IMG/VR virus record: IMGVR_UViG_3300023284_000208
Span: 1 to 24,211 of that record
DNA: 24,211 nucleotides
Source of the DNA: a virus
Strand: one strand, 5' to 3'
Shown here: piece after piece, positions 22,929 to 24,211 of the stretch
How the letters are laid out: each line of letters begins with the position of its first letter
How positions within the stretch are numbered: the first letter of the stretch is position 1
Translations under genes and position numbers: made by a program
The notes under the pieces: model-generated
Database searches by the model: none
The model's input: only the letters and a program-made list of their open reading frames with translations
Told to the model about the DNA's origin: nothing

Positions 22929-23134
22929 ACATCTCTTGTGAGTGTGTGGACGACGCCGAGGGCCTCTACAACCTGACCGTGGTGGACCCCGCCCATTACA
23001 GGGCGCTCAACACCGTCTTCCGGAGGTTGAGAGGCGAGCACCTCGACGCCATTGCCGAGGTCATCACGAGGGTTCGCAAGGAGAAGCACGCCAAGGCAGA
23101 GGCCAGCCGTCCTCCTGTCGCTCCCTGGAAGTAG
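22925..23134 (+). CDS. small unknown protein (69 aa)
   Basis: The short protein begins MNISCECVDDAEGLYNLTVV and has a basic helical middle (HYRALNTVFRRLRGEHLDAI, ITRVRKEKHAKAE) and a Pro-rich end. No family is recognised. Support comes from the ATGA overlap with the previous gene, GGAGA before ATG 22925, and the close following gene. It sits directly before the arginine decarboxylase gene, three bases away, so the two are probably translated together. Confidence 0.65.
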   Translation: MNISCECVDDAEGLYNLTVVDPAHYRALNTVFRRLRGEHLDAIAEVITRVRKEKHAKAEASRPPVAPWK

Positions 23135-23137
23135 CAG

Positions 23138-23683
23138 GTGGAACTCCTGCCCAAGAGTTGTTTCCTGACTCGTGGCGTTGGCCGGCACCGGGAGAAGCTG
23201 GCCAGCTTCGAGGAGGCGCTACGCCGTGCGGCCATTGCCAACTTCAACCTCGTTACCGTGAGCAGTATCTTTCCTCCTGGTTGCCTGATCGAGCATCGGG
23301 AATCAGGGATGGGAAAGCTCAAGACGGGTCAGATCGTCTTCTGCGTAATGAGCCGAGCCGAGACAGATGAGCCTGGGCGCAGGGTTGCGGTCAGTGTCGG
23401 GATTGCCATACCAAAAGACTGCACTCACCATGGCTACATCTCAGAGCACCATGCCTTTGGTCAGGACGAGAAGCAGGCAGGAGATTACGCCGAGGACCTC
23501 GCCGCTGGGATGCTTGCCAGTACGCTTGGGGTAGAGTTCGACCTTGACAAGGCGTATGATGAACGGAAAGAGCAGTATCTGGTCGGTGGGCAGATTGTGG
23601 ACACCCGGAACTGGACTCAGACGGCGCTTGGCGAGGATGGTCTCTGGACGACCGTACTCTCAGCAGTGGTGTTCCTGATCTGA
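23138..23683 (+). CDS. pdaD: pyruvoyl-dependent arginine decarboxylase
   Basis: This 181-residue protein matches the pyruvoyl-dependent arginine decarboxylase family, which converts arginine to agmatine, the first step of one polyamine pathway. The family pattern is clear: FLTRGVGRHREKL, SFEEALRRAAI, NFNLVTVSSIFPPG (35-48), LKTGQIVFCVMSRAETDEPG, then GIAIP and GYISEHHAFG (99-108), and a final AGMLASTLG block. The enzyme cleaves itself between Ser42 and Ser43, making a pyruvoyl group on Ser43. The conserved Asn37 and Glu103 of the active site are present. Length is normal. The start is GTG 23138, shortly after GGAAG. It is most familiar from archaea and some bacteria, so a phage copy is notable. 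It may raise polyamines for packaging or metabolism, which is inference. Confidence 0.9.
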   Translation: MELLPKSCFLTRGVGRHREKLASFEEALRRAAIANFNLVTVSSIFPPGCLIEHRESGMGKLKTGQIVFCVMSRAETDEPGRRVAVSVGIAIPKDCTHHGYISEHHAFGQDEKQAGDYAEDLAAGMLASTLGVEFDLDKAYDERKEQYLVGGQIVDTRNWTQTALGEDGLWTTVLSAVVFLI

Positions 23684-23697
23684 TTGGAGGACTCGTC

Positions 23698-24087
23698 ATG
23701 TATACCTACAGGGCTAAAGTCGTCCGTGTGATCGAAGTTGATACCCTCCAGTTGGCCGTGGACATGGGGCTTCGATTAACTATCGAGTCTCAGTTCCGGC
23801 TGTTGAACGTAAAGATGCCAGTGCTGAGGCCACGCAAGGGACAGTTCGATGGTCGGAAATGGTATGAGACTGAGGAGCAGAAGCAGCAGATCATTGAGGC
23901 AGCCAAGAAGGCGCGGGCCTTCATAATTGAGAGCGTTCTGAGTCGTGATGTTACGGTCAAGACCGAGAAGGCAGAAAGCTCTGATAGCTACCTGGTCGAG
24001 GTCTTCTACGAGGCGAATGGTGTTGAGATTTCCCTGAATCAGGACCTACTAGATCGTGGTCTTGCCGAGCCCTATAAGCGATCCTGA
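23698..24087 (+). CDS. staphylococcal-nuclease-like protein with altered active site
   Basis: The 129-residue protein follows the thermonuclease (SNase) OB-fold: YRAKVVRVIEVDTLQLAVDMG (1-24), FRLLNVKMP (33-41), a long helix (EEQKQQIIEAAKKARAFIIE), then YLVEVFYEANGVEISLNQ and LLDRGLAEPY, the usual ending. Many phages carry such proteins. The catalytic set is only partly kept: Asp15 and Arg34 correspond to Asp21 and Arg35 of the staphylococcal enzyme, but the positions of Asp40, Glu43 and Arg87 are not conserved (VKMPV replaces the DTPE motif). The protein may be a nucleic-acid-binding relative rather than a nuclease. GGAGG lies a few bases before ATG 23698. Its gene ends just before an incomplete zinc-ribbon gene. 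Confidence 0.75.
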   Translation: MYTYRAKVVRVIEVDTLQLAVDMGLRLTIESQFRLLNVKMPVLRPRKGQFDGRKWYETEEQKQQIIEAAKKARAFIIESVLSRDVTVKTEKAESSDSYLVEVFYEANGVEISLNQDLLDRGLAEPYKRS

Positions 24088-24211
24088 CGAGCACCCCTGT
24101 CTCCGGGGCGCTCACAGGTGGAAAGTCATCCGGAGCGTCGTCTCCTCCGAGCCGGAACTCCTGGAATGCCGTCTCTGCGGCCATAAGATCGACGCCAGCG
24201 ACCGTATGGCT
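24056..24211 (+). CDS. small zinc-ribbon protein (partial, runs off the window)
   Basis: An open frame from GTG 24056 continues to the end of the window and encodes HPCLRGAHRWKVIRSVV, then ELLECRLCGHKIDASDR. The C...H...CxxC layout is a plausible zinc ribbon. It overlaps the end of the SNase-like gene by 32 bases, with AGGA at 24041-24044 as a possible ribosome site. A GC-rich hairpin (24089-24113) lies inside it. The 3' end is missing, so length and function are unknown. Confidence 0.5.
   Translation, partial: MVLPSPISDPDEHPCLRGAHRWKVIRSVVSSEPELLECRLCGHKIDASDRMA

Noticed and set aside
24089-24113. A terminator after the SNase-like gene
   Set aside because: The GAGC-A-CCCC / GGGG-C-GCTC hairpin is strong but has no T-tract and lies inside the following open frame.
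1-24211. CRISPR arrays, insertion sequences, attachment sites or ribosomal RNA genes
   Set aside because: No regularly spaced repeats, transposase motifs, terminal inverted repeats, integrase or rRNA-like sequence were seen.

Overview
The window is a stretch of a tailed double-stranded DNA bacteriophage genome (Caudoviricetes). Every supported gene is on the + strand, and neighbouring genes are packed with ATGA, GTGA or TGATG stop/start overlaps. It carries a terminase large subunit, a T4 gp20-like portal, a MuF-like head protein, a phage gp46/gp47-type nuclease pair and nucleotide-metabolism genes. The portal type points to a myovirus-like relative. The strong Shine-Dalgarno sites and the sigma70-like promoters (TTGACA/TAAGAT) show a bacterial host; the host itself cannot be named from the sequence. 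I see no integrase or repressor, so nothing here suggests a temperate lifestyle.

Layout. (1) 1-5635: DNA processing: a 5'-3' exonuclease, a GIY-YIG homing endonuclease sitting on the first codons of a lost DUF3307-like gene, SbcD/gp47-like and SbcC/gp46-like subunits, and an unknown protein. (2) 5636-8036: a cassette of three unknown genes driven by two near-identical sigma70 promoters that share an upstream motif, closed by a clear rho-independent terminator. (3) 8048-11072: a SWIM zinc-finger protein, a RusA-like resolvase, and two likely transcription regulators (a sigma-region-2-like protein and a Mor-like protein). (4) 11069-18222: DNA packaging and head genes: a small protein in the terminase small-subunit position, TerL, portal, an HU-like protein, two tiny proteins and a MuF-like protein interrupted by an intein. 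(5) 18266-21685: class II ribonucleotide reductase and thymidylate kinase. (6) 21686-24211: small zinc-binding and unknown proteins, a pyruvoyl-dependent arginine decarboxylase, and a degenerate nuclease-like protein.

The most unusual locus is the intein at 16936-18051. The splicing domains are intact and lie in the host-gene frame, but the HNH endonuclease with its zinc fingers is encoded in the +1 frame inside it, and both frames stay open for about 1 kb. A G5 run and a TC repeat lie exactly where the two frames would join. Other points of interest are the viral arginine decarboxylase, the duplicated promoter cassette, and a possible hairpin hiding the ribosome-binding site of the thymidylate kinase gene.
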